Origin: an uncultured Prevotella sp.
Lineage (GTDB): Bacteria > Bacteroidota > Bacteroidia > Bacteroidales > Bacteroidaceae
Direction of reading: 5' to 3'
Length of the DNA stretch: 64,000 bases
NCBI GenBank assembly: GCA_934215545.1
Contig: CAKQAD010000004.1
Span: forward strand, 18,401-82,400
Below the pieces are notes generated by a model that saw only the letters and a list, made by a program, of their open reading frames with translations, was not told the DNA's origin and did no database searches. Positions 38,101-46,716 of this stretch are shown here, one piece after another. Within the stretch, counting starts at the first letter, position 1. Each line of letters starts with the position of its first letter. The position numbers and the translations under genes were made by a program.

Positions 38101-40630
38101 CAACGTATATATATATAGCGAGATGCCAATGAAATTTCTCGATGAACGGGCACTCGACTTCAGCCATTTCGCTTCGTGCGGATGGCAATACGGCTGTCGC
38201 TTGCTGTATAAAGAGTGTGCCATCAGCACAGACGCCATCAATGCAAGCGCCACACGCCAGCCGTCCACCGACCGCAAACTGCTGATGGCGAAAGCAGGCG
38301 GTGCTGCTGATGGCGTTGTAGAGCCAGCTGTAGTGATGAAGAGTGCCACTGACACTGCCAACACACCGATGAGAGCCAACCTTGCCGAGACTGCATTCTT
38401 CTATCCAGGGCTTGTAACCGACAATAAGGGTAATGTGAACATCAGCTTCACGCTGCCAGAAAGCCTTACCACATGGCAACTCTATGCTATGGCACACGAC
38501 AAGGATTTGAACTATGGACAGATAGCAGCCGTAGCAGTGGCAAAAAAGATGCTGATGATACAGCCTAATATGCCACGATTTGTGCGTCGGGCAGATTGCG
38601 GCACCATATCGGCACGAATCTATAACCTCTCGAACAAGAGTGTGAGGGGAGTGGCAAAAATGCAGTTCATCAACCCCGATAATAATAAGGTGGTGTATCG
38701 TAAGGAGTGTAGATATAATGCTAAGGCTGGCGAGCAATTGAGCGTCGACTTCGATTTTGACATGAGAAGCATTTCTGCCGATGGATTGCTCATCTGCCGA
38801 ATAAGCACCGAAGCTGGCGCATGGAGCGATGGCGAGCAACATTATCTGGCGGTGGTGCCACAGAAGGAGATGCTGACAAATACCAAAGCATTCACACTGG
38901 GCGAGAACGACAAACTCTGTATCGACCTGAAGCAGATGTTTGGTTCTGCCGATGGCAATGTGCTCACTGTGGAGACAACCGACAATCCTGCATGGATGAT
39001 GATTCAGGCATTGCCTGCACTCGCCGATGCCGATGCCGACAATGCTATATCGCTGGCATCGGCTTATTATGCCAATGCCATCAGCCGGAATATATTGCAC
39101 TCGGTGCCTGAAATAAAACAGACACTGACGGCGTGGCAGAAGCAGACTGCCACCATTGGTGGTGGGGCAATGCAGAGTAGGTTGCAGGCAAATGCTGAAC
39201 TGAAGCAACTGTTGCTCGACGAAACGCCATGGGTGCTTGAGGCACAGCGAGAGGGTGAACAGCAGCAGATGCTTTTGAACTATTTTGACGAGTCGCTAAC
39301 CAATTATCGCATTGTAAACAACATAGCAAAGCTCTCGTTGCTGCAAAACGAAGATGGATCGTTTGCGTGGTGGAAGGGCATGACGGGTAGCACACCACTC
39401 ACTGGCAGGGTGCTGCAGATGCTGGTGCGACTCAACACCATGATTGGCAACCAAAGCGAAACGGCAGGCATCGTAGCCGCTGCATTCAAATTCATGGACA
39501 AGCAGATGGCACACGAGGTGCAGAGTATGCAACAGCAGCAGGCTAAGGGCTTAGGAATGCCCGTGCCAAGCGAGCAGGCTATAGGTTATCTCTATGCAAG
39601 CACGCTCGCCAAGCGCAACATGAAAGGCGCAACGCTGGCAAACTATAAATATCTGCTTGATTTGATTGCGACCGCAAACCCACAGCTCGACATTTGTCAG
39701 AAGGCTATGGCAGCGGTGGTGCTCGCAGACAATGGCTACAGAAAGCAGGCTGCCGACATGCTCGAAAGCATAAAACAATATATGGTGATGAGCAACGATA
39801 TGGGCCGCTATTTCGACACACCAAAGGCTCGCTATTCGTGGTGCGACTATCGCATACCAACACAGGTGGCTGCCATAGAAGCGTTACAAATGCTTACCCC
39901 CGACGACAAGAGCACCATCGACGATATGAAGCGATGGCTGCTGCAGTCGAAACGTACACAGGCATGGACCACACCTATCAATACGGCAGATGCGGTGTAT
40001 GCTTTCCTCAATGGCAATGTGGCAGCACTTAAAGCAGAAGAGGCTGGTAGCGTAGAGCTGACACTCAACGGAAAGAAATGGACTGCACCAAAGGCGCAGG
40101 CAATGGTAGGATATGCAAAGATGGTGAAAAGCGGAACAGAAATGAACAACCTTATCATCAGCAAGGCATCGGGCAAGATGGCGTGGGGAGCGGTGTATGC
40201 ACAGTCAATGCAGAGTGCTGACTCTATTGCCGCTACTGCCACAGGCATGAAGGTGAAGCGAGAGATAGTGAAGAACGGCGTGGCTTGCACAGAAGACAAA
40301 GTGAAGCTATGTATAGGCGATAGAATAGTGGTGAGAATAATTGTGGATGCCGACCGTGACTACGACTTCGTGATGATTGCCGACAAGAGGGCTGCATGCC
40401 TCGAACCTACAGCGCAGCTTAGTGGATATCGTGATGGCTGCTATTGCTCAACAAAGGATAATGCAACCTACTTCTTCTTCGACACCTTTGCCAAAGGACA
40501 ACATGTGGTGGAACAGGAATATTATGTCGACCGTAAAGGCACATATCACACAGGCACATGCACAGTGCAGTGTGCTTATAGTCCGGAGTTCGGAGCACGA
40601 ACAAAGGCGGCAAAACTGGTGGTAGAATAA
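35117..40630 (+). CDS. Alpha-2-macroglobulin-family protein lacking the thioester motif
   Basis: A 1837-residue exported protein with signal peptide MKKLFAILLLSLMLMPLGAAA. The first 300 residues are helical and unassigned. An MG2-type domain contains IYTDRSIYRPGQTVHVALVA (about residue 510), the classic macroglobulin motif; the A2M family core has TAFFYPGLVTDNKGNVNIS followed by FTLPESLTTWQLYAMAHD (about 1095-1130). A helical toroid region follows, with LWKG-like FAWWKGMTGS. In thioester-type members the start of that region has PYGCxEQ; here the matching place (about 1300) reads ADADNAISLASAYYAN, so the covalent trap is absent. It is thought to inhibit proteases or shield the envelope; a lipobox is not seen. 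DUF1573 follows by 22 bp. Confidence 0.88.
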   Translation: MKKLFAILLLSLMLMPLGAAADSYTSLWKQFAAAQKKDHPLSQLKVLGKIAGKAQKEKAYGHLIKAQMCRLTTIATLSPDSLNSEVAELQHFEQCAVAVGDNVLAAIYQTALGQIYAHNPARFDGAKALAKSYFAKAMSHPHDLAQAFATGYKPYVEGGIDSKCFYDDMLHIVGMAADDYEGMHAYYDAHGKREAACLTALHIVKAKRRANDAGRVKKSKYVQQLDSLTQHYADLDVAGEIAIERYAYMEGADDVTADDKMNFINYALVKWGAWQRMNILRNAQRKLTLPSLHASLGSQIVVAGEPRQVVLMAVNNIGEVRLSVRRLNIDATSPLVATDNIDYDRLSKMVAGSAPDATDIRRYVGVPAYRTLRDTMQIAALPAGMYLVEVAADNATVPVERSLLRVSNLYPVQEALPGGRIRMAVLTASDGLPVPGAKVDIVTYGKDSEKPAITTYTCDENGECYISRTQGKDPDAYRVHTATDNALPTMRLGSRFYYYATKATIKQARIYTDRSIYRPGQTVHVALVAYSYDNTLFKGAAVAGQNITLTMRDANRKEVASKTVVSDDYGMATADFVLPQGALNGIYTVRSDYGQTAYANFSVEEYKRPTFRVEMGKPEGKYAAGDKATVRGKAVSFAGVPVQGASVAVSAVRRPAFFWRGYAAGDEPVEQVLTDTVRTDAEGCFSIKVPIKVPDSYEDHPHRYYDFVVQALATDIAGETQMGEINLPWSDHPTMLTCDVPGRVLRDSLHTISFAYINNAGQPIDADITFYIDGTKHTCKANHPARIDASKWTSAKHHLVAYCQGDTLTTSFITFCYDDRKVAVPTHDWFYQSAERFPVDGSPVYIQIGSSDSIQHVVYTMVAGATIIEDGRAQLYREVRTRAISYKPEWGDGITLSMCWVKDGKAYQHTARIERPLPDARLNIKWTTFRDHLTPGHKQTWTLNITHPDGTPAKAQLLATLYDKALDQLRPHSTSFELPVYTNVPWMGWNGCTDNNVYIYSEMPMKFLDERALDFSHFASCGWQYGCRLLYKECAISTDAINASATRQPSTDRKLLMAKAGGAADGVVEPAVVMKSATDTANTPMRANLAETAFFYPGLVTDNKGNVNISFTLPESLTTWQLYAMAHDKDLNYGQIAAVAVAKKMLMIQPNMPRFVRRADCGTISARIYNLSNKSVRGVAKMQFINPDNNKVVYRKECRYNAKAGEQLSVDFDFDMRSISADGLLICRISTEAGAWSDGEQHYLAVVPQKEMLTNTKAFTLGENDKLCIDLKQMFGSADGNVLTVETTDNPAWMMIQALPALADADADNAISLASAYYANAISRNILHSVPEIKQTLTAWQKQTATIGGGAMQSRLQANAELKQLLLDETPWVLEAQREGEQQQMLLNYFDESLTNYRIVNNIAKLSLLQNEDGSFAWWKGMTGSTPLTGRVLQMLVRLNTMIGNQSETAGIVAAAFKFMDKQMAHEVQSMQQQQAKGLGMPVPSEQAIGYLYASTLAKRNMKGATLANYKYLLDLIATANPQLDICQKAMAAVVLADNGYRKQAADMLESIKQYMVMSNDMGRYFDTPKARYSWCDYRIPTQVAAIEALQMLTPDDKSTIDDMKRWLLQSKRTQAWTTPINTADAVYAFLNGNVAALKAEEAGSVELTLNGKKWTAPKAQAMVGYAKMVKSGTEMNNLIISKASGKMAWGAVYAQSMQSADSIAATATGMKVKREIVKNGVACTEDKVKLCIGDRIVVRIIVDADRDYDFVMIADKRAACLEPTAQLSGYRDGCYCSTKDNATYFFFDTFAKGQHVVEQEYYVDRKGTYHTGTCTVQCAYSPEFGARTKAAKLVVE

Positions 40631-40652
40631 ATCTATAAATACGATCAAGACA

Positions 40653-41729
40653 ATGAACAAATTATTTATATCAGCCATACTTCTTTCAATGGCTACCAAC
40701 ATGGCGTGGGCACAGAGACTCACTGCTGTAAATAAGGTGGTGGACTGCGGACAGATTGCTTATCAGACGCCAACAACTGCCGAGTTTGTGATAAAGAACA
40801 AAGGCAATGCACCAATACGCATTGTGGATGTGCGAACAAGTTGCGGATGCACAGCGGTTGACTATCCAAAAGGTGATATCGCTGCAGGAAGCAAGTTTAC
40901 AGTGCGAGTGACATACGATGCACAGACAATGGGACACTTCGACAAATTTGTCGATGTGTATGCCGATGCAAAAAACAAACCGCTCGTACTTAGAGTGAGA
41001 GGCAACGTTGTGAGAGAGGTGGTGGACTTCGGAGGACAATACGACTTCATGCTCGGAAACATCAGTGCCGACTGCAACGATGTGGAGTTCGACGACGTGA
41101 ATCGTGGAGAGCGACCACAGAAGAAAATACATATACGCAACACCACAAGTCAGACCATAGAGCCTGTGGTGATGCACCTGCCACAATATCTCATTGCTGA
41201 TGTGTCGCCATCGAAAATATTGCCTGGACGAAGTGGCATCGTAACCATGACACTCGACTCACGACACCTAAAGGATATGGGACTGACACAGACATCGGTA
41301 TATCTTGGAGAATTCCCTGGCGACCGTGTAAGCCACGATAAGGAGATTGGAGTCTCGGCAGTATTACTGCCTAAATTCGACAATCTCACATCAAAGCAAC
41401 TGGCTAAGGCGCCAAGATTGTATATCTCGACAAAGGAATTGAACCTCGGTGCTTTCAATGGAAAGAAGAAACTGAAGGGAGAAATAATTATACGCAACGA
41501 TGGCAAGACAACACTCAACATCCGCTCACTGCAGATGTTTACTGTGGGATTGCAGGTGTCGCTGCAAAAGCAAAATCTTGAACCCGGAGAAACAGCAAAA
41601 ATAAAGGTTACGGCAGAACGACGACTGATAAAAACTGCACGATCTGCACCACGAATTCTGATGATTACCAACGACCCGAAACAACCAAAGGTGACGATAA
41701 AGATAAAGACAGACGATGGCAACAAATGA
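40653..41729 (+). CDS. DUF1573-family exported protein
   Basis: A 358-residue protein with a signal peptide (about 1-20) and an N-terminal DUF1573 domain (about 25-115), recognisable from VDCGQI, FVIKNKGNAPIRIVDVRTSC, GCT and the following ITVRVTYDA-like strand; the family has an Ig-like (ASH-like) fold. Two further regions of similar beta pattern follow (around 125-230 and 250-355), so it may hold three Ig-like domains. Function in this family is not established. It is located between the macroglobulin gene (22-bp gap) and ispH, whose start it overlaps by 14 bp, and is thus probably co-transcribed. Confidence 0.85.
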   Translation: MNKLFISAILLSMATNMAWAQRLTAVNKVVDCGQIAYQTPTTAEFVIKNKGNAPIRIVDVRTSCGCTAVDYPKGDIAAGSKFTVRVTYDAQTMGHFDKFVDVYADAKNKPLVLRVRGNVVREVVDFGGQYDFMLGNISADCNDVEFDDVNRGERPQKKIHIRNTTSQTIEPVVMHLPQYLIADVSPSKILPGRSGIVTMTLDSRHLKDMGLTQTSVYLGEFPGDRVSHDKEIGVSAVLLPKFDNLTSKQLAKAPRLYISTKELNLGAFNGKKKLKGEIIIRNDGKTTLNIRSLQMFTVGLQVSLQKQNLEPGETAKIKVTAERRLIKTARSAPRILMITNDPKQPKVTIKIKTDDGNK

Positions 41730-42588
41730 TAATCTGATTATAGAAATCGATAAGGAAAGCGGATTTTGCTTCGGAGTGACAACGGCAATAAAAAAAGCAG
41801 AAGAGGAACTTGCCAAGGGTAACACTCTATATTGCTTGGGGGATATTGTGCATAATGGTATGGAGGTGAAGAGACTGCATGAACAGGGGCTCATCACCAT
41901 CAACCACGAAGAGATGCGCTCGCTGCATAAGGCAAAAGTGCTGCTCAGAGCTCATGGTGAACCGCCCGAAACCTATACGCTTGCTCATGGCAACAATATA
42001 GACATTATAGATGCAACATGTCCTGTGGTGCTGGCACTGCAGCGACGCATAAAACTACAGTACGACACCAATCCCAATGCACAGATAGTGATATTCGGAA
42101 AGAGAGGACATGCTGAAGTGCTTGGACTTGTGGGGCAGACCAATGGCATGGCAATGGTGGTGGAGAACGTTGATGATGCAGCACGACTCGACTTTACACG
42201 CGACATTTATCTATATTCGCAAACGACCAAATCGCTACAAGGCTTTCATAACATCATCGATTATATTCAGCAGCATATGAGCGATGGCGCCACATTCAAA
42301 AGCTTCGACACTATATGCCGACAGGTGGCAAACAGAATGCCCAATATCGCTGCTTTTGCAGCACGACATGACGTGATAATATTTGTGTCGGGAAGAAAAA
42401 GCAGCAATGGAAAAGTGCTCTTCAATGAGTGTTGCAGCGTGAACGAAAACAGTCATCAGATAGAAAGTCCAGAAGAAATTGATATGGAGTGGTTCAGCGG
42501 AGCACAAACAGTGGGAATATGTGGAGCTACAAGCACACCAAAATGGCTCATGGAGCAATGTAGAGAGAAGATAATGGGGAGTTTTTGA
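41716..42588 (+). CDS. ispH: 4-hydroxy-3-methylbut-2-enyl diphosphate reductase
   Basis: A 290-residue iron-sulfur enzyme (LytB) that makes IPP and DMAPP in the last step of the MEP isoprenoid pathway. The three cluster cysteines are visible: Cys18 (GFCFGV), Cys102 (DATCPVV) and Cys201 (DTICRQVANR), with the catalytic Glu in GHAEVLG and the C-terminal GATSTPKWLMEQ. Its start overlaps the DUF1573 gene by 14 bp. The last codons (GSF, then TGA) run into the heptads of repeat R6, so the stop codon is part of the repeat. Confidence 0.96.
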   Translation: MATNDNLIIEIDKESGFCFGVTTAIKKAEEELAKGNTLYCLGDIVHNGMEVKRLHEQGLITINHEEMRSLHKAKVLLRAHGEPPETYTLAHGNNIDIIDATCPVVLALQRRIKLQYDTNPNAQIVIFGKRGHAEVLGLVGQTNGMAMVVENVDDAARLDFTRDIYLYSQTTKSLQGFHNIIDYIQQHMSDGATFKSFDTICRQVANRMPNIAAFAARHDVIIFVSGRKSSNGKVLFNECCSVNENSHQIESPEEIDMEWFSGAQTVGICGATSTPKWLMEQCREKIMGSF

Positions 42589-42857
42589 GTTTTGAATTGT
42601 CGGCTACGCCGATTTTGAATTGTTCAATTTTGAATTTTAAATTTTGAGTTGTTGCCTTCGGCAATTTTGAATTATTCATTTTGATTTTTCGCTGTTGGCG
42701 GTTTTAGGCTGCGAATTCAGAATTCAAAATTCTTTAATTCAAAATGCGCGCAGTGCACAACTCAAAATTCAAAACTCAAAATGCGCAAAGCGCACAACTC
42801 AAAACTCAAAACTCACAACTCAAAATTGTAGCTCTGCTGCATCTCAAAACTCAAATA
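42584..42857. repeat. Modular palindromic repeat, copy R6 (longest)
   Basis: Left TTTTGA heptads starting within the ispH stop, hairpin TCGGCTACGCCGA (42600-42612), hairpin TTGCCTTCGGCAA (42652-42664), core on the plus strand (42687-42718), hairpins TGCGCGCAGTGCAC (42744-42757) and TGCGCAAAGCGCA (42782-42794), reverse heptads, and hairpin GTAGCTCTGCTGCA (42828-42841) with a short right arm. Five hairpin modules, more than in any other copy here. Confidence 0.9.
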
Positions 42858-42860
42858 TTG

Positions 42861-42907
42861 GAAAAGCAAAAATCGCTTAGGTTTTTCTTCCTAAGCGATT
42901 TTTGCTT
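42861..42907. terminator. Bidirectional terminator between ispH and ribH
   Basis: GCAAAAATCGCTTAGG pairs with CCTAAGCGATTTTTGC around TTTTTCTT. The A and T runs inside the stem arms serve both strands, fitting the convergent ispH and ribH genes. Confidence 0.88.
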
Positions 42908-42929
42908 AACTCTGATATCTGTTTGGCGA

Positions 42930-43406
42930 TTAGAATTTAGCCATTTTTATGGCATCGATGGCACACTCGTCGCCCTTGTTGCCATATTTGCCACCACAGC
43001 GGTCGAGAGCTTGCTGCTTGTCGTTGGTAGTGAGCAGACCATATATAATAGGTGTCTCGCTGGTGGTGTTGAGGCGGGCTATGCCGTAGGTGACGCCCTG
43101 GCAGATATAGTCGAAGTGTGGAGTCTCGCCGCGTATCACGCTGCCAAGGATTATCACAGCGTCGTAGTCGCCATGAAGCACCATCTGATGAGCACCATAC
43201 ACGAGTTCGAAACTACCAGGAACGGTTTTTACATGTATGTTTTCGGGCAGAGCACCATGCTTTTCAAGAGTCTTCACACAGCCGTCGAGAAGCGCACCGG
43301 TGATGTCTTCGTTCCACTCTGCCACAACGATGCCAAAGCACATGTTGCTTGCATCGGGGATTGATGAGAATTCGTATTCTGAAAGATTATGCTGAGAAGT
43401 AGCCAT
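42930..43406 (-). CDS. ribH: 6,7-dimethyl-8-ribityllumazine synthase
   Basis: A 158-residue enzyme of riboflavin synthesis that condenses dihydroxybutanone phosphate with the ribityl pyrimidine. Family motifs visible are [34 protein letters not shown] (with the catalytic His) and the closing [20 protein letters not shown] 43406 (MATSQHN) is preferred over the frame extension to 43457, which lies in the upstream terminator hairpin. The position beside a TPR protein and divergent recF is a known Bacteroidales arrangement. Confidence 0.95.
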   Translation of the reverse strand: MATSQHNLSEYEFSSIPDASNMCFGIVVAEWNEDITGALLDGCVKTLEKHGALPENIHVKTVPGSFELVYGAHQMVLHGDYDAVIILGSVIRGETPHFDYICQGVTYGIARLNTTSETPIIYGLLTTNDKQQALDRCGGKYGNKGDECAIDAIKMAKF

Positions 43407-43458
43407 GGGTTTTATTGTTTTAAGATGTTTTGTTATTCTATGAATGTGTGGCGACAAC

Positions 43459-43502
43459 TGAAAAACGCGCTCCCGAACATCATCAGGAACGCGTCTTTCG
43501 GT
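43459..43502 (-). terminator. Terminator between the TPR gene and ribH
   Basis: On the minus strand ACGCGTTCC and the GGAGCGCGT region form a stem around a TGATGATGTTC-type loop and are followed by TTTTT (complement of 43461-43465). It would limit read-through from the TPR gene into ribH. Confidence 0.7.
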
Positions 43503-43537
43503 TGTGTGTATGTCACATGTTTATTGTCTGTCGAGAT

Positions 43538-44242
43538 TTATTTCTGCTCAAGGCGTTCAATGTATTTGTCGATTTCAGAGCTCTGAACAATGGCAGCATT
43601 GAGATACTTCTTCTTGATGTCTTTGTAGATTTTCAGAGCCTCATCGTTTTTACCCTGCTTTTCGAGCAATACGGCAGCCTTAACGAGGAATGTTGGAGAC
43701 AGGCTGGTGTTGGTGTCGTCAGCAGCCTTACTGTCTGCCATGTCGGCAGCCTTCTTAAAGCAGTCGATAGCCTTATCGAGGTTGTCGGTGTTGGCATAAG
43801 CATCGCCAAGAGCTGCCTTCGCTGTTGGGCTTATCATTGCATCATCCTTTGTTGAGAACTTCTCAAGATAGGTCACTGCCTCAGCCCACTTGTTGAGGTT
43901 GGCGTAGCACAAACCAGCATAAAGGTTAGCAAGGTTGGCTGCATCGGTGTGGCTGTAGTCGCTTGCTATCTTCACGAATCCTGCATAGCCAGCACCATCG
44001 CCGTTGAGAGCCTTGTCGAACTGCTCATTGTTGAAATACTGCTGACCCTTTGCCAAAGCAGTGCTTGCCTTGTCGGCGAGCGGACCAGAATAGTAGGTTG
44101 TGTAGAGCAACAAGCCTGCAATTACAACTACAATAGCAACTAATGCTATGATGATTTGTTTCTTGAATTTAATTAATAATGCTTCTGAGTTGTTGTGGCT
44201 CTCCTTGTTAGTAGATGCCCCAAAATCAATTTTGTTTGCCAT
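43538..44242 (-). CDS. Membrane-anchored tetratricopeptide-repeat protein
   Basis: A 234-residue protein with a short cytoplasmic N-terminus, one transmembrane segment (about 30-47, IIIALVAIVVVIAGLLLY) and a periplasmic TPR array (about 60-230, with units such as AANLANLYAGLCYANLNKWAEA and AKAALGDAYANTDNLDKAIDCF). Layout resembles YfgM/ancillary TPR proteins that assist envelope protein assembly, but the specific role is unknown. A minus-strand -7 box (TAATTTTG, complement of 44534-44541) would give a leader of about 285 nt that contains 33-bp tandem repeats. Confidence 0.85.
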   Translation of the reverse strand: MANKIDFGASTNKESHNNSEALLIKFKKQIIIALVAIVVVIAGLLLYTTYYSGPLADKASTALAKGQQYFNNEQFDKALNGDGAGYAGFVKIASDYSHTDAANLANLYAGLCYANLNKWAEAVTYLEKFSTKDDAMISPTAKAALGDAYANTDNLDKAIDCFKKAADMADSKAADDTNTSLSPTFLVKAAVLLEKQGKNDEALKIYKDIKKKYLNAAIVQSSEIDKYIERLEQK

Positions 44243-44659
44243 TTATCTTTTGTTTTTTTATTTCTTCTATAATTCCTTTTCTTATTACCATTCTGCTGTT
44301 GCCACTTTAGGGGCTCACCTCACCGATGTTTATTCTTGCTCATCGGTTCAGTCTGTTCCATTGATGGTTCGGTTTCCTCATCGGTTCAACCCATTGATGG
44401 TTCGGTTTCCTCATCGGTTTAACCCATTGATGGTTTAGTTTCCCTCATCAATTTGCCTCTCCTGTTGGTGGCTGCCTGTTACTATCTGTCTGTCTGCGAC
44501 AAAGCACAGAAACGGCATGGCATAAATGTTTCGCAAAATTAAGCAATTTATCTCATATAGTGAAATTTATTCTATCTTTTTTTCTTTTTTCACTGATAAA
44601 GGGGTAACTTTGCAAGAACTAACAACCTGCCAAAAAGTCAGGATAAATTATATGTTTGA
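44243..44659. repeat. Intergenic region with three 33-bp tandem repeats
   Basis: Between the divergent TPR and recF genes. The unit CCTCATCGGTTCAACCCATT followed by GATGGTTCGGTTT occurs at 44376-44408 and 44409-44441, with a slightly longer variant at 44339-44375 and a partial copy after 44441. The plus-strand recF -7 box is TAACTTTG (44605-44612). A plus-strand frame crossing the repeats has no gene-like features. Confidence 0.8.
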
Positions 44660-45760
44660 ATGATATTAAAGAGTATTTCCATTATAAATTTCAAAAATCT
44701 GCGTGAGGTGTCGCTCAATTTATCGCCCAAGATGAATTGCTTTTTGGGTTGTAATGGCGAGGGTAAGACAAATTTTCTTGATGCACTCTACTACCTCTCG
44801 TTTTGTAGAAGCGCATTCAATCCCATCGACTCACAGGTGATAATGCACGACCAAGATTTTTTCGTTATTGATGGAATATACCAAAATGAGCAAGGCGACG
44901 ACATCTCGGTGTATTGCGGAATGAAGCGTGGCACCAAGAAGCATTTCAAACGCGACAAGAAAGAGTATAAACGCCTGTCGCAGCACATTGGGTTGATACC
45001 TCTCGTTTTTGTGTCGCCTGCCGACAACACGCTCATTGTGGGCGGCAGCGAAGAACGCCGCCGCCTCATGGATATTGTCATTTCGCAATACGACAATACA
45101 TACATAGAGCGGCTAAATAGTTACAATAAAGCACTCACACAGCGCAATGCCTTGCTAAAAATGGAGACAGAGCCCGATGCCGCACTCCTAGATATTTGGG
45201 AGGACGAGATGGCACGACATGGCGAAGCAATATTTCATGCAAGGCATGATTTTATAGAGCGCTTGGTGCCAGTGTTTCAAGATATCTACAACCATGTGTC
45301 GGATGGTCATGAAGAGGTGTCGCTGAGATATGTGTCGCATGCCCAGCGCGGTCCGCTGCTCGATGTCATCCGGCGCGACCGTTTTAAAGATCGTGCTGTT
45401 GGCTATTCGCTGCATGGCATTCATCGCGACGATTTGGAGATGACGCTCGGTGGATATCAGATAAAGCGCGAAGGGTCGCAAGGCCAACACAAGACATTTG
45501 TGCTGGCGCTGAAGTTGGCACAGTTCAATTTCTTACGGCGCACAGCATCTGCTACAACACCATTGCTATTGCTCGATGATATATTCGACAAACTCGATGC
45601 GCATCGTGTGGAGCAGATAGTGAAACTTGTGGCAGGAGATGGATTCGGACAGATATTCATTACCGACACCAACCGCGACCATCTCGACAATATACTCAGT
45701 AAAGTGGGGCACGATTATAAGTTATTTGCTGTGGAAAATGGTAATATCCACGAGAAATAG
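44660..45760 (+). CDS. recF: DNA replication and repair protein RecF
   Basis: A 366-residue SMC-like ATPase that helps load RecA at single-strand gaps. Walker A is GCNGEGKTN (30-38), with FKNLREVSLNLSPK before it as in other RecF proteins; the signature-like segment GSQGQHKTFVLALKLAQF and the Walker B stretch LLLLDDIFDKLD (about 300) are present, followed by QIFITDTNRDH. The promoter-like box lies at 44605-44612. The DUF721 gene follows after 46 bp, a pairing often seen in Bacteroidales. Confidence 0.96.
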   Translation: MILKSISIINFKNLREVSLNLSPKMNCFLGCNGEGKTNFLDALYYLSFCRSAFNPIDSQVIMHDQDFFVIDGIYQNEQGDDISVYCGMKRGTKKHFKRDKKEYKRLSQHIGLIPLVFVSPADNTLIVGGSEERRRLMDIVISQYDNTYIERLNSYNKALTQRNALLKMETEPDAALLDIWEDEMARHGEAIFHARHDFIERLVPVFQDIYNHVSDGHEEVSLRYVSHAQRGPLLDVIRRDRFKDRAVGYSLHGIHRDDLEMTLGGYQIKREGSQGQHKTFVLALKLAQFNFLRRTASATTPLLLLDDIFDKLDAHRVEQIVKLVAGDGFGQIFITDTNRDHLDNILSKVGHDYKLFAVENGNIHEK

Positions 45761-45806
45761 AATTGTGGAGTAAGATAATATTCACGAAAAATATAATTAA
45801 AACATT

Positions 45807-46097
45807 ATGTTCAGACGCGATGTAAAGTCGATATCCGATTTGCTTAACATGTATCTGCGGCGGGAGGGCTTGGAGACTCCACTGTTGCAGAAGCGTGTGA
45901 TAGATGCGTGGGACACTGTTGTAGGGGCTACCGTGGCACGATATACTGAGGAGAAGACCATCAGAAATCAGACACTTTTCGTGAAAATACAAAATCCTGC
46001 GCTCCGACAAGACCTCTCTATGATGCGCAGCCAATTGGTGCGTCGACTAAATCAGGCTGTCGGCAGCCAAGTGATAACGGATGTAAGGGTGTATTAA
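45807..46097 (+). CDS. DUF721 (DciA-like) protein
   Basis: A 96-residue protein of the DUF721 family, with the KH-like core WDTVVGATVARYTE, LFVKIQNPALRQDLSMMR and the end VITDVRVY. DciA members of this family help load the replicative helicase in bacteria lacking DnaC. It follows recF by 46 bp on the same strand, consistent with a replication-related role, and dnaG is elsewhere in the window. Confidence 0.88.
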   Translation: MFRRDVKSISDLLNMYLRREGLETPLLQKRVIDAWDTVVGATVARYTEEKTIRNQTLFVKIQNPALRQDLSMMRSQLVRRLNQAVGSQVITDVRVY

Positions 46098-46164
46098 CTC
46101 AAATCGATTGTTATACCGAATCGGATTAACCCAAATCGATTGTTATACCGAATCGGATTAACTA
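46093..46164. repeat. Two 32-bp tandem repeats plus partial copy
   Basis: Unit ATTAACTCAAATCGATTGTT followed by ATACCGAATCGG at 46093-46124, repeated with one change at 46125-46156, then ATTAACTA. Each unit contains the palindrome ATCGAT and the near-palindrome CCGAATCGG. It begins inside the DUF721 stop region and reaches the end of the convergent 5-FCL gene; no conventional terminator is seen there. Confidence 0.85.
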
Positions 46165-46709
46165 AATGTGTTGCAATCTGCAATCACTTCATTCATTTTA
46201 ATATCGTTGCTATCGGTGGGTATGTGGCTGAACATCTGAAAGCCAAATGCCAACCCGATTTTGTAGGCGTTGGCAATGTTTGGCAGAAAACGATCGTAAT
46301 ATCCCTTGCCACGCCCCAAGCGGTTGCCTTCTTTGTCGAATGCCATGCCAGGAATTATGGCAAGGTCGATAGCGGCATAATCGTTGAACACACTGCCAAT
46401 AGGTTCCATTATGCCGTAGGCACCGACAGCGAGCGATTTAGGTCCAGAATACATTCTCAGTTCCATTGTTGCATTGCCGGTGACGCGTGGCATCACTATT
46501 ATCTTGCCGCTTGCCAGCAAACTGTCGGCAAGGGTGTGTGTGCACACCTCGTCGGGCAGAGAGTGATAGAGCATAATGGTTTGTGCCTGCTTAAGCTTTG
46601 GATGTTTTAGCAGTTGCATTATTACGGCAAACGACAGTTCGCCAAGTTTTTGTATGTCGAACTGTCGTTTGCGGTTTCTTACCTCCTTGCGGAGTTGGTT
46701 TTTATCCAT
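46158..46709 (-). CDS. 5-formyltetrahydrofolate cyclo-ligase
   Basis: A 183-residue enzyme converting 5-formyl-THF to 5,10-methenyl-THF with ATP. Motifs: the N-terminal basic helix (RKEVRNRKRQF), LYHSLPDEVCT with substrate-contacting Glu, and the signature GRGKGYYDRFL near residue 135. It is the last gene of a minus-strand run and starts 7 bp after the S41 peptidase stop. The next feature downstream is the tandem repeat between it and the DUF721 gene. Confidence 0.93.
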   Translation of the reverse strand: MDKNQLRKEVRNRKRQFDIQKLGELSFAVIMQLLKHPKLKQAQTIMLYHSLPDEVCTHTLADSLLASGKIIVMPRVTGNATMELRMYSGPKSLAVGAYGIMEPIGSVFNDYAAIDLAIIPGMAFDKEGNRLGRGKGYYDRFLPNIANAYKIGLAFGFQMFSHIPTDSNDIKMNEVIADCNTFS

Positions 46710-46716
46710 GTATTCT

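Noticed and set aside
44148-44438. Plus-strand frame of 96 codons with an 11-residue repeat
   Set aside because: It is antisense to the start of the TPR gene and depends on the 33-bp DNA repeat; no start context or family.
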